Positions 1 through 8,414 of a DNA stretch of 64,000 nucleotides are shown one piece after another. Each line of letters starts with the position of its first letter. The stretch's first letter is position 1. The position numbers and the translations under genes were made by a program. The stretch is from Streptomyces capitiformicae (lineage in GTDB: Bacteria; Actinomycetota; Actinomycetes; Streptomycetales; Streptomycetaceae): assembly GCF_002214185.1 (NCBI RefSeq), contig NZ_CP022161.1, forward strand, positions 3,843,767-3,907,766. The letters run 5' to 3'. The notes under the pieces were generated by a model. It made no database searches. It saw nothing but the letters and a program-made list of their open reading frames with translations, and was not told where the DNA came from.

Positions 1-493
1 TGCCGACGGCCGAATCCGCGACGGTCTGGCTCGCGCTCTGAGCCGACTCCTCGGAAGCGGAGCCCGACGAGGAACCGGACGACGAGGAAGCCGACTTCGC
101 GTTCTCGTCGATCGCCGCCTGGAGGGACTCCTTGTAGCCCCCACTGGTGATGGTGGCACCGGAGACGGTGTCGATGTCGGCGCTCTGCGCTTGCAGCGTC
201 TCCTCGATCAGGACCGGCACCGCCGCCTCGGTCTGCGGATGGTTCGGCTGCTGGAGCATCGCGACAGCGGTGATCTTCTCGCCCTGGAAGGTCGCCTGGA
301 CCTGGACGGGACCCTTTTCGGTGGCGACGGTCGTGCCCGCGACCACGTTGGAGCCCGCCGCGGCCGACGCGGAGGCCGAGGGGTTCGGCGCGGCGGACTG
401 CGTGGTGGTCGTGGCGCCGGCCGAGGGGGCGTAACGCCAGACGGGAACGAGAGCCGCGGCGCTCAGGACAAGGGCAGGTATCGCTCGTTTCAC
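1..493 (-). CDS. FMN-binding (flavinylated) membrane-anchored protein, partial
   Basis: The frame is open from a GTG at 491-493 to the window edge, so about 164 N-terminal residues are seen and the C-terminus is missing. GAGGAAG stands just before the GTG. A short hydrophobic segment (residues 4-20) looks like a signal or anchor, followed by an Ala/Ser-rich linker and then an FMN-binding domain ending in DTVSGATITSGGY. Its D-x2-S-G-A-T core is the motif where ApbE attaches FMN to Thr/Ser. A Ser-rich tail follows. The gene starts 10 bases after the stop of the ferric-reductase-like gene, so the two are probably one operon. Known of the family: these domains pass electrons outside the cytoplasm. 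Inferred: it accepts electrons from its neighbour. Confidence 0.82.
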   Translation of the reverse strand, partial: MKRAIPALVLSAAALVPVWRYAPSAGATTTTQSAAPNPSASASAAAGSNVVAGTTVATEKGPVQVQATFQGEKITAVAMLQQPNHPQTEAAVPVLIEETLQAQSADIDTVSGATITSGGYKESLQAAIDENAKSASSSSGSSSGSASEESAQSASQTVADSAVG

Positions 494-503
494 GGTGTCT
501 TCC

Positions 504-1847
504 TCATCCCGCCAGGCTGAAGCGTTCGAAGTGGATCTGCGGCTTGGGCACGTTCAGTTCGCTCAGATTGCCCAGCACCGCCTTCATCATCGGCGGCGGC
601 CCGCACAGGAACACGTCCCGGTCGGCGATGTCCGGCACCATCCGCAGCAGCTCGCGCGGCGCCAGCAGGTCGGGGGTGACGGGGCCGGACACCAGGTGCA
701 GCTCGGCGCCCTTGTCGAAGGCCAGCTGCTGGAGCTCGGTGTAGAGGACCGCGTCCTGCTTGGTGGCCACGCGGTAGATGACCACGGCGTGCCCCTCGAT
801 CTCCTCCAGCAGGGCCCGGATGGGGGTCACCCCGACGCCGCCGGCGATCAGCACGGACTCCGGCCGGGTGCGGTGCATCGCGGTGAAGGCACCGTACGGG
901 CCCTCGGCGAACACACGGGTGCCGACCTTCACATGCCGCAGCGCGGCGGAGCCGGCGCCGGCCGCCTTCGCGGTCAGCCGCAGCTGCTTGCCGTCGGGCG
1001 CCGCCGACAGCGAGAACGGGTTGGCCTGCCACCAGCGGTCCCGGGTCATGAAGCGCCACAGGAAGAACTGACCGGCCCGCGCGGGCATCCGGTCCAGGTC
1101 ACGGCCGCTCATGTAGATCGAGACGACGTTGTCGGCCTCGGGGACGACGGCGGTGACCCGCAGCTGGTGACGCCAGTTGCGCCACAGCGGCAGCACGAGC
1201 CGGCCCACGAACACCGACGCGAGCGCCACGCCCCACACCGCGTACCAGTACGCCGTGGCCGTCTTGGACGAGGCGAACGTCGTACCCGCCGCGACCTGGT
1301 GTGTGAACGCCAGCACCACCGCGACGTAGGTGTACAGGTGGATGAAGTGCCAGGTCTCGTAGGCGAGCCGGCGCCGGGCGAAGCGGGCCGAGACCACGCC
1401 GATCACGATGATGATGCCGAGCGCGACGATCGCGCGCAGCACGCCCTCGATGGTCTCGGCGAGGTTGATCAGCTGGTTGACCGGGTCCATGCCCGACGAC
1501 TGGGCGTACCCGAAGGCTATGAACACCCCGTGCGCCACCAGCAGCCACAGGACCGAGAAGCCGGTCCAGCGGTGCCAGGAGGTCAGCCGGTCCATGCCGA
1601 TGCGCCGGTCGAACCACGGCAGCCGGGCCACCAGCACCAGCTGGAAAGCCATGAGCAGCGCGCCGAGAAGACCGGCCAGCCGGCCCAGCACGATCAGGGC
1701 GTTCGAGGCGAAGCCCGCCTGGACGAAGAAGACGGTCACCACGGCCACGTTCGCCGCCAGCACGGCGTACAGGCCGGTGCGGGCGACCACTTTGGGGCGC
1801 GCTCCCGAGCGGCTCAGCGCCGCGGGGGGGTGTTGGACAGTGGTCAC
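504..1847 (-). CDS. Ferric-reductase-like transmembrane flavoprotein oxidoreductase
   Basis: About 447 residues from a GTG at 1847 preceded by AGGAG; the frame stays open upstream to a TTG at 1922, but no ribosome site supports that start. The N-terminal half has about six membrane helices with paired histidines for haem (WHRWTGFSVLWLLVAHG and WHFIHLYTYVAVVLAFTHQ). The C-terminal half is a ferredoxin-NADP reductase module: FAD motif PFSLSAAPDG, nucleotide-binding GGVGVTPIRALLEE and CGPPPMM, ending HFERFSLAG. It should move electrons from NAD(P)H across the membrane through FAD and b-type haem. It lies directly upstream of the FMN-binding gene and is divergent from a two-component system. The natural acceptor is not visible; 'ferric reductase' is a family label only. 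Confidence 0.88.
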   Translation of the reverse strand: MTTVQHPPAALSRSGARPKVVARTGLYAVLAANVAVVTVFFVQAGFASNALIVLGRLAGLLGALLMAFQLVLVARLPWFDRRIGMDRLTSWHRWTGFSVLWLLVAHGVFIAFGYAQSSGMDPVNQLINLAETIEGVLRAIVALGIIIVIGVVSARFARRRLAYETWHFIHLYTYVAVVLAFTHQVAAGTTFASSKTATAYWYAVWGVALASVFVGRLVLPLWRNWRHQLRVTAVVPEADNVVSIYMSGRDLDRMPARAGQFFLWRFMTRDRWWQANPFSLSAAPDGKQLRLTAKAAGAGSAALRHVKVGTRVFAEGPYGAFTAMHRTRPESVLIAGGVGVTPIRALLEEIEGHAVVIYRVATKQDAVLYTELQQLAFDKGAELHLVSGPVTPDLLAPRELLRMVPDIADRDVFLCGPPPMMKAVLGNLSELNVPKPQIHFERFSLAG

Positions 1848-1920
1848 GGGGACAGCTCCTGCTCTTGATCGAGTGGGGGTACGAGCTTGTCGCGCGGGAG
1901 CTGTCGTTTTACTGTCGGAC

Positions 1921-1959
1921 AACTTTCAAGTATTTATCGATCTACTTTCGAACTTTGAA
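1921..1959. promoter_or_regulatory. Direct repeats of ACTTTCrA between divergent genes
   Basis: Three copies of a nine-base motif (AACTTTCAA at 1921, ACTTTCGAA at 1944, AACTTTGAA at 1951) lie in the AT-richer gap between the flavoprotein and the response-regulator gene. Direct repeats of this size suit an OmpR-type regulator, so the adjacent response regulator is the natural candidate ligand. No binding data; position and repetition are the only evidence. Confidence 0.4.
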
Positions 1960-1982
1960 CCGGCTATGGCGGGACACGATCG

Positions 1983-2690
1983 GTGACGCAGTATGAGCAT
2001 GTGGAAAAAGTGCGACTGCTCGTGGTGGACGACGATCCGCCGATCGCGGACCTGGTGGCGACCGTCGCCCGCTACGAGGGCTGGGACGCGATCACGGCGT
2101 ACTCCGGCGAGGAGGCGCTGCACCAGGCGGCCGAGTTCCAACCCGACATCGTGGTCCTCGACCTGATGCTGCCCGGTCTGGACGGTTTCGGCGTGCTCGA
2201 CCAGCTGCGCCAGTCCGGCACGATGGTGCCGGTGGTGTTCCTCACCGCCCGCGACGGTGTCGCCGACCGGGTCGCCGGCCTCACCCGGGGCGGCGACGAC
2301 TACCTGGTCAAGCCGTTCGCGGTGGAGGAGCTGATGGCCCGGCTGCGGACCGTGCTGCGGCGCAGCGCCGGGCCCGCCTTCCAGCGCTCGGTGCTCCAGG
2401 TCGCGGACCTCACGATGGACGAGGACACCCGCGAGGTCCGCCGCGGCGAGAAGCTGCTCACCCTCACCCCGACCGAGTACGAGGTCCTGCGCTATCTGAT
2501 GCGCAAGTCGCCGACCGTCCTCACCAAGGCACAGATCCTCGACCACGTCTGGGAGTACGGCTTCGGCGGCCGCTCCAACGTCGTCGAACTGGTCGTCAGT
2601 CGGCTGCGCCGCAAGCTCGACGACAGCGGCGAACCGCTCATCCACACCGTACGAGGCTTCGGATACGTGCTGCGGCAGGCCACCGAGTGA
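1983..2690 (+). CDS. OmpR/PhoB-family response regulator
   Basis: 235 residues. The receiver domain carries the acidic pair in VDDD, a phosphoacceptor Asp at about residue 60 in VVLDLMLPG, and the conserved Lys in LVKPF. The C-terminal winged helix (TPTEYEVLRYL, then SNVVELVVSRLRRKLDD and VRGFGYVLR) is typical of OmpR DNA-binding domains. The GTG at 1983 has no clear ribosome site; a second in-frame GTG at 2001 is possible. The stop overlaps the start of the sensor kinase by four bases, so the pair is translationally coupled. It is divergent from the redox genes to the left, which it may control. Confidence 0.93.
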   Translation: MTQYEHVEKVRLLVVDDDPPIADLVATVARYEGWDAITAYSGEEALHQAAEFQPDIVVLDLMLPGLDGFGVLDQLRQSGTMVPVVFLTARDGVADRVAGLTRGGDDYLVKPFAVEELMARLRTVLRRSAGPAFQRSVLQVADLTMDEDTREVRRGEKLLTLTPTEYEVLRYLMRKSPTVLTKAQILDHVWEYGFGGRSNVVELVVSRLRRKLDDSGEPLIHTVRGFGYVLRQATE

Positions 2691-4159
2691 TCGCCCGAGT
2701 GATCGCCCGGATCAAGGAGACCTACCGCGCGATGCGCCTGGGCACCCGGCTGGCGCTGGGCCTGGGCGCACTCGCGCTGATCGTGTTCGCCGTCGTCGGC
2801 AGCGCGCTCACCATGTACATGCGCGACTATCTGTCGGCGCAGCTCAACGAACAGCTGAAGATCGCCCAGATCGCCCAGTCCAAGAGCATCTCGGACAACG
2901 GCACCCTGAAGGGGAAGAAGTACTACGGCTGGTACTACGCCGTGTACGACGTGTCGGACGGCAACGCCAGGCTGCGCACCCCCGAGCACGCCGACGACGT
3001 CCCCGAGGACATCGACGACTTCACCTCGCTGGCGCGGGCACAGGCCGGTCTGGACACGGAGATCGTCCGCACCGAGCACCTCAAGGGCGCGGGCCTGTAC
3101 CGGTTGCGCGCCTGCGAGGCCGAACCCGGTGTGGTCCTCGTCAGCGCCGCGCCCATGGAGGCCATCGACGACACCGTGAACCAGCTGATCACGATCCAGG
3201 TCGTCACCTTCGTCCTCGCGCTCGGCGCGCTCGTCGTCTTCGGCCGGGCGATGCTGCGGCGCGGACTGAAACCGCTGAGCGACATGGCGGACACCGCCCG
3301 CGGGATCACCTCGCACGACCTGACGGACTCCGCGCGGTTGTCGGTGCGCCACGACAACCGTGACGGCGGGGTCGAGGTCGAGGAACTGCGCACCGCCTTC
3401 AACACCATGCTGGAGCACATCGACGACGCGCTCGCTGTCCGCACCGAGGCCGAACAGCGGTTGCGTCGCTTCGTCGCCGACGCCTCGCACGAACTGCGCA
3501 CCCCGCTGATGTCCGTACGCGGCTACGCCGACCTCTTCCAGTACGCCGCCGCCCACAGCCCCGAGGAACGCGACAAGCACCTGGCCCGGCTGCGCGCCGA
3601 GGCCGCCCGGATGGGCGTCCTGCTGGACGACCTGCTGATGCTCGCCCGTCTGGACGCCGCCGACGTGGAGACCCCGCTGCGGCTGGAGGAGGCGGATCTG
3701 ACGGAGCTGGCGCGCCAGGCCGCGGACGCCTTCCGCGCCGGCCGCCCCGACCATCCGCTGACCGTGGCGATCGGCTCCACCCCTGTACGGCTGCGTCTCG
3801 ACCCCCTGCGCGTCCGCCAGGTCCTCGACAACCTCCTCACCAACGCCGCCGTGCACACCCCGCCCGGCACGAAGGTCGCCCTGGAGGTGGCCGTCGAGTC
3901 CGGCCCGGCCGAGGTACGGATCACCGACTCCGGCCCCGGCATCCCGGCGGACGACCAGGCCCGCGTCTTCGACCGCTTCTACCGTGTCGACAAGGCCCGC
4001 AGCCGCAGCCGCAGCCGCGACCGCGGCGGCAGCGGCCTGGGCCTCGCCGTCGCCCGTTCCCTGATCAGCGCCCACGGCGGCACCATCGACCTGACCAGCG
4101 AGCCCGGCACGACGACGTTCACGGTACGACTGCCGCTCGGAACCGTTCCTAAAGGCTGA
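2687..4159 (+). CDS. Two-component sensor histidine kinase
   Basis: 490 residues. The order is: membrane segment (about residues 18-40), extracytoplasmic loop of about 120 residues, second membrane segment (about 160-185), HAMP linker, HisKA dimerisation domain with the phosphoacceptor in FVADASHELRTPLMSVRGY (His268), and HATPase_c with N box LLTNAAVHT, G1 DSGPGIP, F box FDRFYRVDKA and G2 GGSGLGLAVA. All catalytic boxes look intact. An Arg/Ser stretch (RSRSRSRDR) interrupts the ATP lid. It is coupled to the response regulator by a GTGA overlap. The ligand is unknown; the flanking membrane redox genes suggest a redox or envelope signal. Confidence 0.93.
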   Translation: MIARVIARIKETYRAMRLGTRLALGLGALALIVFAVVGSALTMYMRDYLSAQLNEQLKIAQIAQSKSISDNGTLKGKKYYGWYYAVYDVSDGNARLRTPEHADDVPEDIDDFTSLARAQAGLDTEIVRTEHLKGAGLYRLRACEAEPGVVLVSAAPMEAIDDTVNQLITIQVVTFVLALGALVVFGRAMLRRGLKPLSDMADTARGITSHDLTDSARLSVRHDNRDGGVEVEELRTAFNTMLEHIDDALAVRTEAEQRLRRFVADASHELRTPLMSVRGYADLFQYAAAHSPEERDKHLARLRAEAARMGVLLDDLLMLARLDAADVETPLRLEEADLTELARQAADAFRAGRPDHPLTVAIGSTPVRLRLDPLRVRQVLDNLLTNAAVHTPPGTKVALEVAVESGPAEVRITDSGPGIPADDQARVFDRFYRVDKARSRSRSRDRGGSGLGLAVARSLISAHGGTIDLTSEPGTTTFTVRLPLGTVPKG

Positions 4160-4777
4160 GCGGGAGTGAGTTCTGTTTCCCAGAACTCATGCTCAGCCGA
4201 ACGTCCCGAACGGTGTCGGGCGTTCTGGTCTCCCGCTTTCGGTCCGCATCCGGCGCGCACGGATCGTGTCCGTGGTCCGGGAATGCGGGGGCGGGTTCCC
4301 TCACTCCCCGGGGCCACCGAGTCGGCCTGAACGGTCCGATGCCCCTGCTCATCACTCCGGTGAGCAGGGGGCGGTGCCGTCCGTCGCCGGATCGGGTGCC
4401 CCAGGGCGCGCCTTCCGATCGCCACCGCTGCCGCATGGTGGCGGGTGGTCTTGCTGTTCTTGCCGGTGAGGGGCTTGTGCCAGTGCTGGGCGCCCCAGCG
4501 GGAGGTGCAGGCGGGGTCGACGGCGATGACAGGGATGCCGAGTTCGGCCGCCATGCTGAGGAGTCTGGCCCGCAGCCTGGAGGTGGGCAGGCCGGAGACC
4601 AGGTTGCGGAACCGCTTCCTGCGGCCGTGCTTCTCCCGGGTCTTCTCCGCCCGGAAGTCGAGGTCCTCGACCGCGATGGCGAGGTGGTGGCGCTGGGCCC
4701 AGTGCAGCAGGCGGATCAGGGCGTGGCGGAGTTGGGCGTCGCGGTGTTGGGCGGTGCCGGTGAGGTCGTAGGGGAGC
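4160..4777 (-). pseudogene. TnpB-like (IS200/IS605-type) transposase, C-terminal remnant
   Basis: On the minus strand the reading starting LPYDLTGTAQHRD (about 4777) keeps about 200 residues resembling the end of Streptomyces TnpB-like proteins: AIAVEDLDF (RuvC acidic residue), RKRFRNLVSGLP, IPVIAVDPACTSRWG, then the Arg/Pro-rich tail GHPIRRRTAPPPAHR. The N-terminal half is missing and no zinc-finger CxxC pair is visible. The fragment abuts an EamA transporter stump on one side and the kinase stop on the other. No intact transposon ends were seen. It is probably the scar of an insertion followed by deletion. Confidence 0.7.
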
Positions 4778-4906
4778 GTCAACCCCGTCCTGGCCGCCCT
4801 CGTCGGCTGGATCATGCTCGGCGAGGGGCTGGGCTGGGTCGAGTGGGTTGCCATCGGTGCGGTGGTCGCGGCGAACGCGCTGAGCCTCGGCGTGGCCCGG
4901 CGCTGA
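4778..4906 (+). pseudogene. EamA/DMT-family transporter, C-terminal stump
   Basis: Forty-two codons from 4778 to a TGA at 4904-4906 read VNPVLAALVGWIMLGEGLG followed by WVEWVAIGAVVAANAL. This is the last helix pair of EamA (drug/metabolite) transporters, where NPV-A-L-GW---LGE is characteristic. The rest of the gene (roughly 250 residues) is absent and the fragment starts exactly where the TnpB-like remnant ends, so an insertion or deletion removed its 5' part. Confidence 0.72.
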
Positions 4907-4952
4907 TCCGGCCGACCCGACGGCAAAACCGCACCCCCTCTGTGAGAACAAA

Positions 4953-4964
4953 ATTGTTGACAAT
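4953..4964. promoter_or_regulatory. Inverted repeat ATTGT-TG-ACAAT, probable GntR operator
   Basis: A perfect five-base inverted repeat with a two-base spacer lies in an AT-rich patch about 50 bases before the GntR start. GntR/FCD regulators commonly bind such TTGT/ACAA half-sites and repress themselves. Inferred from position and symmetry only. Confidence 0.5.
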
Positions 4965-5014
4965 CTTGTTGGCCTACTTTTATGTTCGACAGGCACTCAC
5001 TCAGGGAGGGCGCG

Positions 5015-5665
5015 ATGCAGGAGGAAGCCCGTCCGGGCACCGGAGAGCAGGCCAAACAGCTCGCGCTGGCGAAGCTGAGGCAGGCGATTCTGCGCGGCGA
5101 GATGGCACCGGCACAGAGGCTGGTGGAGAACGAGCTCGCCGAGCAGTTCGGTGTGACACGGGCCAGCATCCGCGCGGCACTGATCGATCTGGAGGCCGAG
5201 GGACTCGTCGAGCGGATCCGCAACCGGGGCTCGCGGGTGCGGGTGGTGACCGTGGAGGAAGCGGTCGCCATCAGCGAGTGCCGCATGGTCCTGGAAGGGC
5301 TGTGCGCGGCGAAGGCGGCGGTCGAGGCGACCGACGACCAACTCGCCGAACTGGCCGACATCGGCACGGCGATGACCAAGGCCGTCGCCGACGGCGAGCC
5401 GGTGACGTACTCCGAGCTCAACCAGCGACTTCACGCCCGGATCCGGGAGTTCTCCGGTCAGCAGGCGGCGGTGGAGCTGCTGGAGCGGCTCAACGCCCAG
5501 CTGGTGCGCCACCGTTTCCAGCTCGCGCTGCGGCCGGGACGGCCCCAGCACTCCCTGAGTGAGCACCTGGCCATGATCGAGACGATCAGCGCCAGGGACC
5601 CGCAGGCGGCCGAAGCGGCCGTCCGCGCCCACCTCATGAGCGTGATCGAGGCGTTGCGCGAGTAA
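5015..5665 (+). CDS. GntR-family regulator (FCD type) of the oxalomesaconate genes
   Basis: 216 residues from the ATG at 5015, preceded by GGGAGGG; an upstream in-frame ATG at 4982 lacks a ribosome site. The N-terminal winged helix is clear (LRQAILRGEMAPAQRLVENE, then FGVTRASIRAALIDLEAEGL). The C-terminal helical FCD domain carries the usual acidic and histidine positions (ECRMVLEG, LNQRLHARI, EHLAMIETI). It precedes and is co-oriented with the PIG-L/aldolase/tautomerase genes, so it probably represses them and responds to a pathway acid. The stop codon lies inside a 9-bp tandem repeat. Confidence 0.9.
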   Translation: MQEEARPGTGEQAKQLALAKLRQAILRGEMAPAQRLVENELAEQFGVTRASIRAALIDLEAEGLVERIRNRGSRVRVVTVEEAVAISECRMVLEGLCAAKAAVEATDDQLAELADIGTAMTKAVADGEPVTYSELNQRLHARIREFSGQQAAVELLERLNAQLVRHRFQLALRPGRPQHSLSEHLAMIETISARDPQAAEAAVRAHLMSVIEALRE

Positions 5666-5719
5666 CGCGAGTAACGCGAGTAACGCGCGCAACGCGCACA
5701 ACGCGCACAACGCGAGCGG
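5657..5719. repeat. Tandem 9-bp repeat, about seven units
   Basis: Consecutive nine-base units: CGCGAGTAA three times, then CGCGCGCAA, CGCGCACAA twice and a diverged CGCGAGCGG. The first unit supplies the stop codon of the GntR gene. The repeat fills much of the gap to the PIG-L gene and may be a slippage product. No function is assigned. Confidence 0.85.
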
Positions 5720-5800
5720 CGCCTCGACCGAGTGTGCTCCAGGGGTGGGGCAACAGGCCTGTCCGGCCTGTCAGGTCCGTCCTCCGAGGAGATGCAGCAG

Positions 5801-6559
5801 ATGACCGACGGCACGGCGCCCGCCACCGCCACCCCACCACGATCGACCCTTGTCATCACCGCGCACGCGGGAGATTTTGTATGGAGGGCCGGCGGCGCCA
5901 TAGCCCTGGCGGCCTCCCGCGGCGAGAAGGTCACCATCGCGTGCCTGACCTTCGGCGAGCGCGGCGAGTCCGCCAAGGCCTGGCGCGAGGGCAGGAAGCT
6001 CGACGAGATCAAGGCGATCCGCCGGGAGGAGGCCGAGAAGGCCGCCGCCACCCTCGGCGCCGGGATCGTCTTCTTCGACGCCGGTGACTACCCGCTGATC
6101 GGCAGCCCCGAGCTCACCGACCGGCTGGTCGCCGTCTACCGCGCGGCCCAGCCGGATGTCGTCCTCACCCACCCGCTTCAGGACCCGTACAACGGCGACC
6201 ACCCGGCCGCCGCCCGTATGGCCCTGGACGCGCGCGTGCTCGCCCAGGCCATCGGATACCCGTCCGAGGGCGAGATCATCGGAGCCCCGCCCGTGTTCTT
6301 CTTCGAACCGCACCAGCCCGAGATGTGCGGCTTCAAGCCCGAGGTCCTCCTCGACATCACCGAGGTCTGGGAGACCAAGCGCAAGGCCATGGAGTGCCTC
6401 GGCGCCCAGCAGCACCTGTGGGACTACTACACCGACCTCGCCGTCCGCCGCGGCGTCCAGCTCAAGCGCAACGCGGGCCCCAACCTGGGCCTCGCCCACA
6501 AGACCATGGCCGAGGCGTACATGCGCCCCTACCCGCAGGTCACGGAGGTGCTGGACTGA
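5801..6559 (+). CDS. galB: 4-oxalomesaconate hydratase-like PIG-L protein (GalB type)
   Basis: 252 residues from the ATG at 5801, nine bases after GAGGAG. It has the PIG-L/LmbE zinc-hydrolase fold, but the usual HPDDE is AHAGDFVWRAGGAIALA, the form seen in GalB of Pseudomonas putida, and a second metal motif reads QDPYNGDHPAAARMA. GalB adds water to 4-oxalomesaconate to give 4-carboxy-4-hydroxy-2-oxoadipate in gallate and protocatechuate meta-cleavage. The next gene is the matching aldolase, overlapping by one base, and a tautomerase follows. That context raises confidence above a generic deacetylase call. Cytoplasmic. Confidence 0.82.
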   Translation: MTDGTAPATATPPRSTLVITAHAGDFVWRAGGAIALAASRGEKVTIACLTFGERGESAKAWREGRKLDEIKAIRREEAEKAAATLGAGIVFFDAGDYPLIGSPELTDRLVAVYRAAQPDVVLTHPLQDPYNGDHPAAARMALDARVLAQAIGYPSEGEIIGAPPVFFFEPHQPEMCGFKPEVLLDITEVWETKRKAMECLGAQQHLWDYYTDLAVRRGVQLKRNAGPNLGLAHKTMAEAYMRPYPQVTEVLD

Positions 6560-7269
6560 TGGGCGGCGTGATCGTCACCAACCCGCCGAAGGCGGACGCG
6601 AAGGACGTCGAGGCGATCGCCCGGTACGGTGTCGCCACCGTCCACGAGGCGATGGGCCGCACCGGACTGCTCGGCACCCACCTCCGCCCCATCCAGCAGG
6701 GCACCCGGGTCGCGGGCACCGCCGTCACCGTGCTTTCCTGGCCCGGCGACAACCTCATGATCCACGCCGCCGTCGAGCAGTGCGGCGAGGGCGACATCCT
6801 CGTCGTCACCACCACCTCGCCCTCCACCGACGGCATGTTCGGCGAACTGTTCGCCACCGCCCTCAGCCGGCGCGGCGTACGCGGCCTGGTCATCGACGCG
6901 GGCATCCGCGACACCGAGGAACTGCGCGCGATGGACTTCCCCGCCTGGTCCGCCGCCGTCAGCGCCCAGGGCACGGTCAAGGCCACCGGCGGCTCCGTCA
7001 ACGTCTCCGTCGCCATCGGCGGCCAGATCGTCCGCCCGGGAGACGTGATCCTCGCCGACGACGACGGCGTGGTCGTCGTCCCCCGCGAGCGGGCCCGCCG
7101 GGCGGCCGAGGCCGCCGAGGCCCGCGAGCAGAAGGAGGCCGCCTCCCGCGCAGCCTTCCTCGACGGCCAACTCGGCCTGGACCGCTACGGGTTGCGCGAG
7201 ACCCTCGTACATCTCGGGGTGACCTACAAGTCCTTCGAGGAGTACGTCCGCGAGGAGGCGGAGTCGTGA
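6559..7269 (+). CDS. ligK: 4-carboxy-4-hydroxy-2-oxoadipate aldolase (RraA-like; LigK/GalC)
   Basis: 236 residues; the ATG overlaps the stop of the previous gene by one base (TGATG). It is a RraA-like fold with ATVHEAMGRTGLL near residue 25 and the metal/substrate motif GLVIDAGIRDTEELRAM, followed by PGDVILADDDGVVVVP. Length and C-terminal extension (QLGLDRYGLRETL) match the LigK/GalC branch, a Mg-dependent class II aldolase that splits 4-carboxy-4-hydroxy-2-oxoadipate into oxaloacetate and pyruvate. It sits between the GalB-type hydratase and the GalD-type tautomerase, so the branch closes into central metabolism. Confidence 0.85.
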   Translation: MGGVIVTNPPKADAKDVEAIARYGVATVHEAMGRTGLLGTHLRPIQQGTRVAGTAVTVLSWPGDNLMIHAAVEQCGEGDILVVTTTSPSTDGMFGELFATALSRRGVRGLVIDAGIRDTEELRAMDFPAWSAAVSAQGTVKATGGSVNVSVAIGGQIVRPGDVILADDDGVVVVPRERARRAAEAAEAREQKEAASRAAFLDGQLGLDRYGLRETLVHLGVTYKSFEEYVREEAES

Positions 7270-7315
7270 AGCCGTACGAGGTGTACGAGGTGTACGTCGG
7301 TGCGGAGGCCGGGTC

Positions 7316-8404
7316 GTGAGCGGATGGCCCGAAGGGGTCCGCTGCACGCTGATGCGGGGCGGCACCTCCAAGGGCGCCTACTTCCTCGCCGGGGACCTGC
7401 CCGCCGATCCCGCCGCCCGCGACGAGCTGCTGCTGCGTGTCATGGGCAGCCCCGATCCTCGCCAGATCGACGGCCTGGGCGGCGCCCACCCCCTGACCAG
7501 CAAGGTCGCCGTGGTGTCCGCCTCGGCCGACCCCGTGGCCGACGTGAACTACCTGTTCCTCCAAGTCGGCGTCGACAAGCCACAGGTGAGCGACCGTCAG
7601 AACTGCGGCAACCTCCTTGCCGGAGTCGGCCCGTTCGCCGTCGAGCGCGGACTGGTGGCCGTCGGCGACCCGGAGACGTCCGTACGCATCCGCATGCTGA
7701 ACACCGGCGACCTCGCCGTGGCGACCTTCCCCACCCCCGACGGCCGGATCGCGGTCACCGGGGACACCGAGATCTCCGGTGTGCCGGGGGCAGGCGCGCC
7801 GGTGGTGATCGAGTTCCCGCCGAGCGGCAGTCCGCTGCTGCCCACCGGGAACGCCCGGGACGTCGTCGCGGGCACGGAGGTCACCTGCGTCGACAACGGC
7901 ATGCCGACCGTGCTGATCCCCGCCGCCGCACTCGAGGTCACCGGCTACGAAACCCCCGAGGAACTGGAAGCGGATCCGGTCCTCACCGACCGGCTGCGCG
8001 AGATCAGGCCGGCGGCGGGCAAACTCATGGGCCTCGGCGACGTGGCCCGCACCACCGTGCCCAAACTCAGCCTGCTCGCCCCGCCCCGGTACGGCGGCGC
8101 CATCACCACCCGCACCTTCATCCCCGTCCGCTGCCACACCTCCATCGGCGTGCTCGGCGCCGCGAGTGTGGCCGCCGGGCTGCGCGTCGAGGGCGGTGTG
8201 GGCGAAGGCATCGCCCGACTTCCGTCCACGGGTGACCGGTTGCGTATCGAGCACCCCACCGGCTTCCTCGACATCGAGACCCGGGTGACGTACGAGCCCG
8301 ACGGCAGCCCCACGGTGAGCCGCACCGCCGTCGTACGCACCGCCCGCAAGATCTTCGACGGCACGGTCTTCCCCCGGTCCGCCGATGTCGCCTCTCGCCC
8401 CTGA
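7316..8404 (+). CDS. galD: 4-oxalomesaconate tautomerase (PrpF family; GalD type)
   Basis: 362 residues from a GTG at 7316. It is a PrpF-family diaminopimelate-epimerase-like fold with signature pieces CTLMRGGTSKGAYF near the N-terminus, DRQNCGNLLAGVGPFA around residue 90 and CHTSIGVLGAASVAAG around 265. Homologues in gallate operons interconvert keto and enol forms of 4-oxalomesaconate; others are aconitate isomerases. The GalB and LigK neighbours favour the first role. The stop lies 10 bases before the ATG of the truncated dioxygenase, so all belong to one transcript. Confidence 0.82.
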   Translation: MSGWPEGVRCTLMRGGTSKGAYFLAGDLPADPAARDELLLRVMGSPDPRQIDGLGGAHPLTSKVAVVSASADPVADVNYLFLQVGVDKPQVSDRQNCGNLLAGVGPFAVERGLVAVGDPETSVRIRMLNTGDLAVATFPTPDGRIAVTGDTEISGVPGAGAPVVIEFPPSGSPLLPTGNARDVVAGTEVTCVDNGMPTVLIPAAALEVTGYETPEELEADPVLTDRLREIRPAAGKLMGLGDVARTTVPKLSLLAPPRYGGAITTRTFIPVRCHTSIGVLGAASVAAGLRVEGGVGEGIARLPSTGDRLRIEHPTGFLDIETRVTYEPDGSPTVSRTAVVRTARKIFDGTVFPRSADVASRP

Positions 8405-8414
8405 GGACCCGCTG

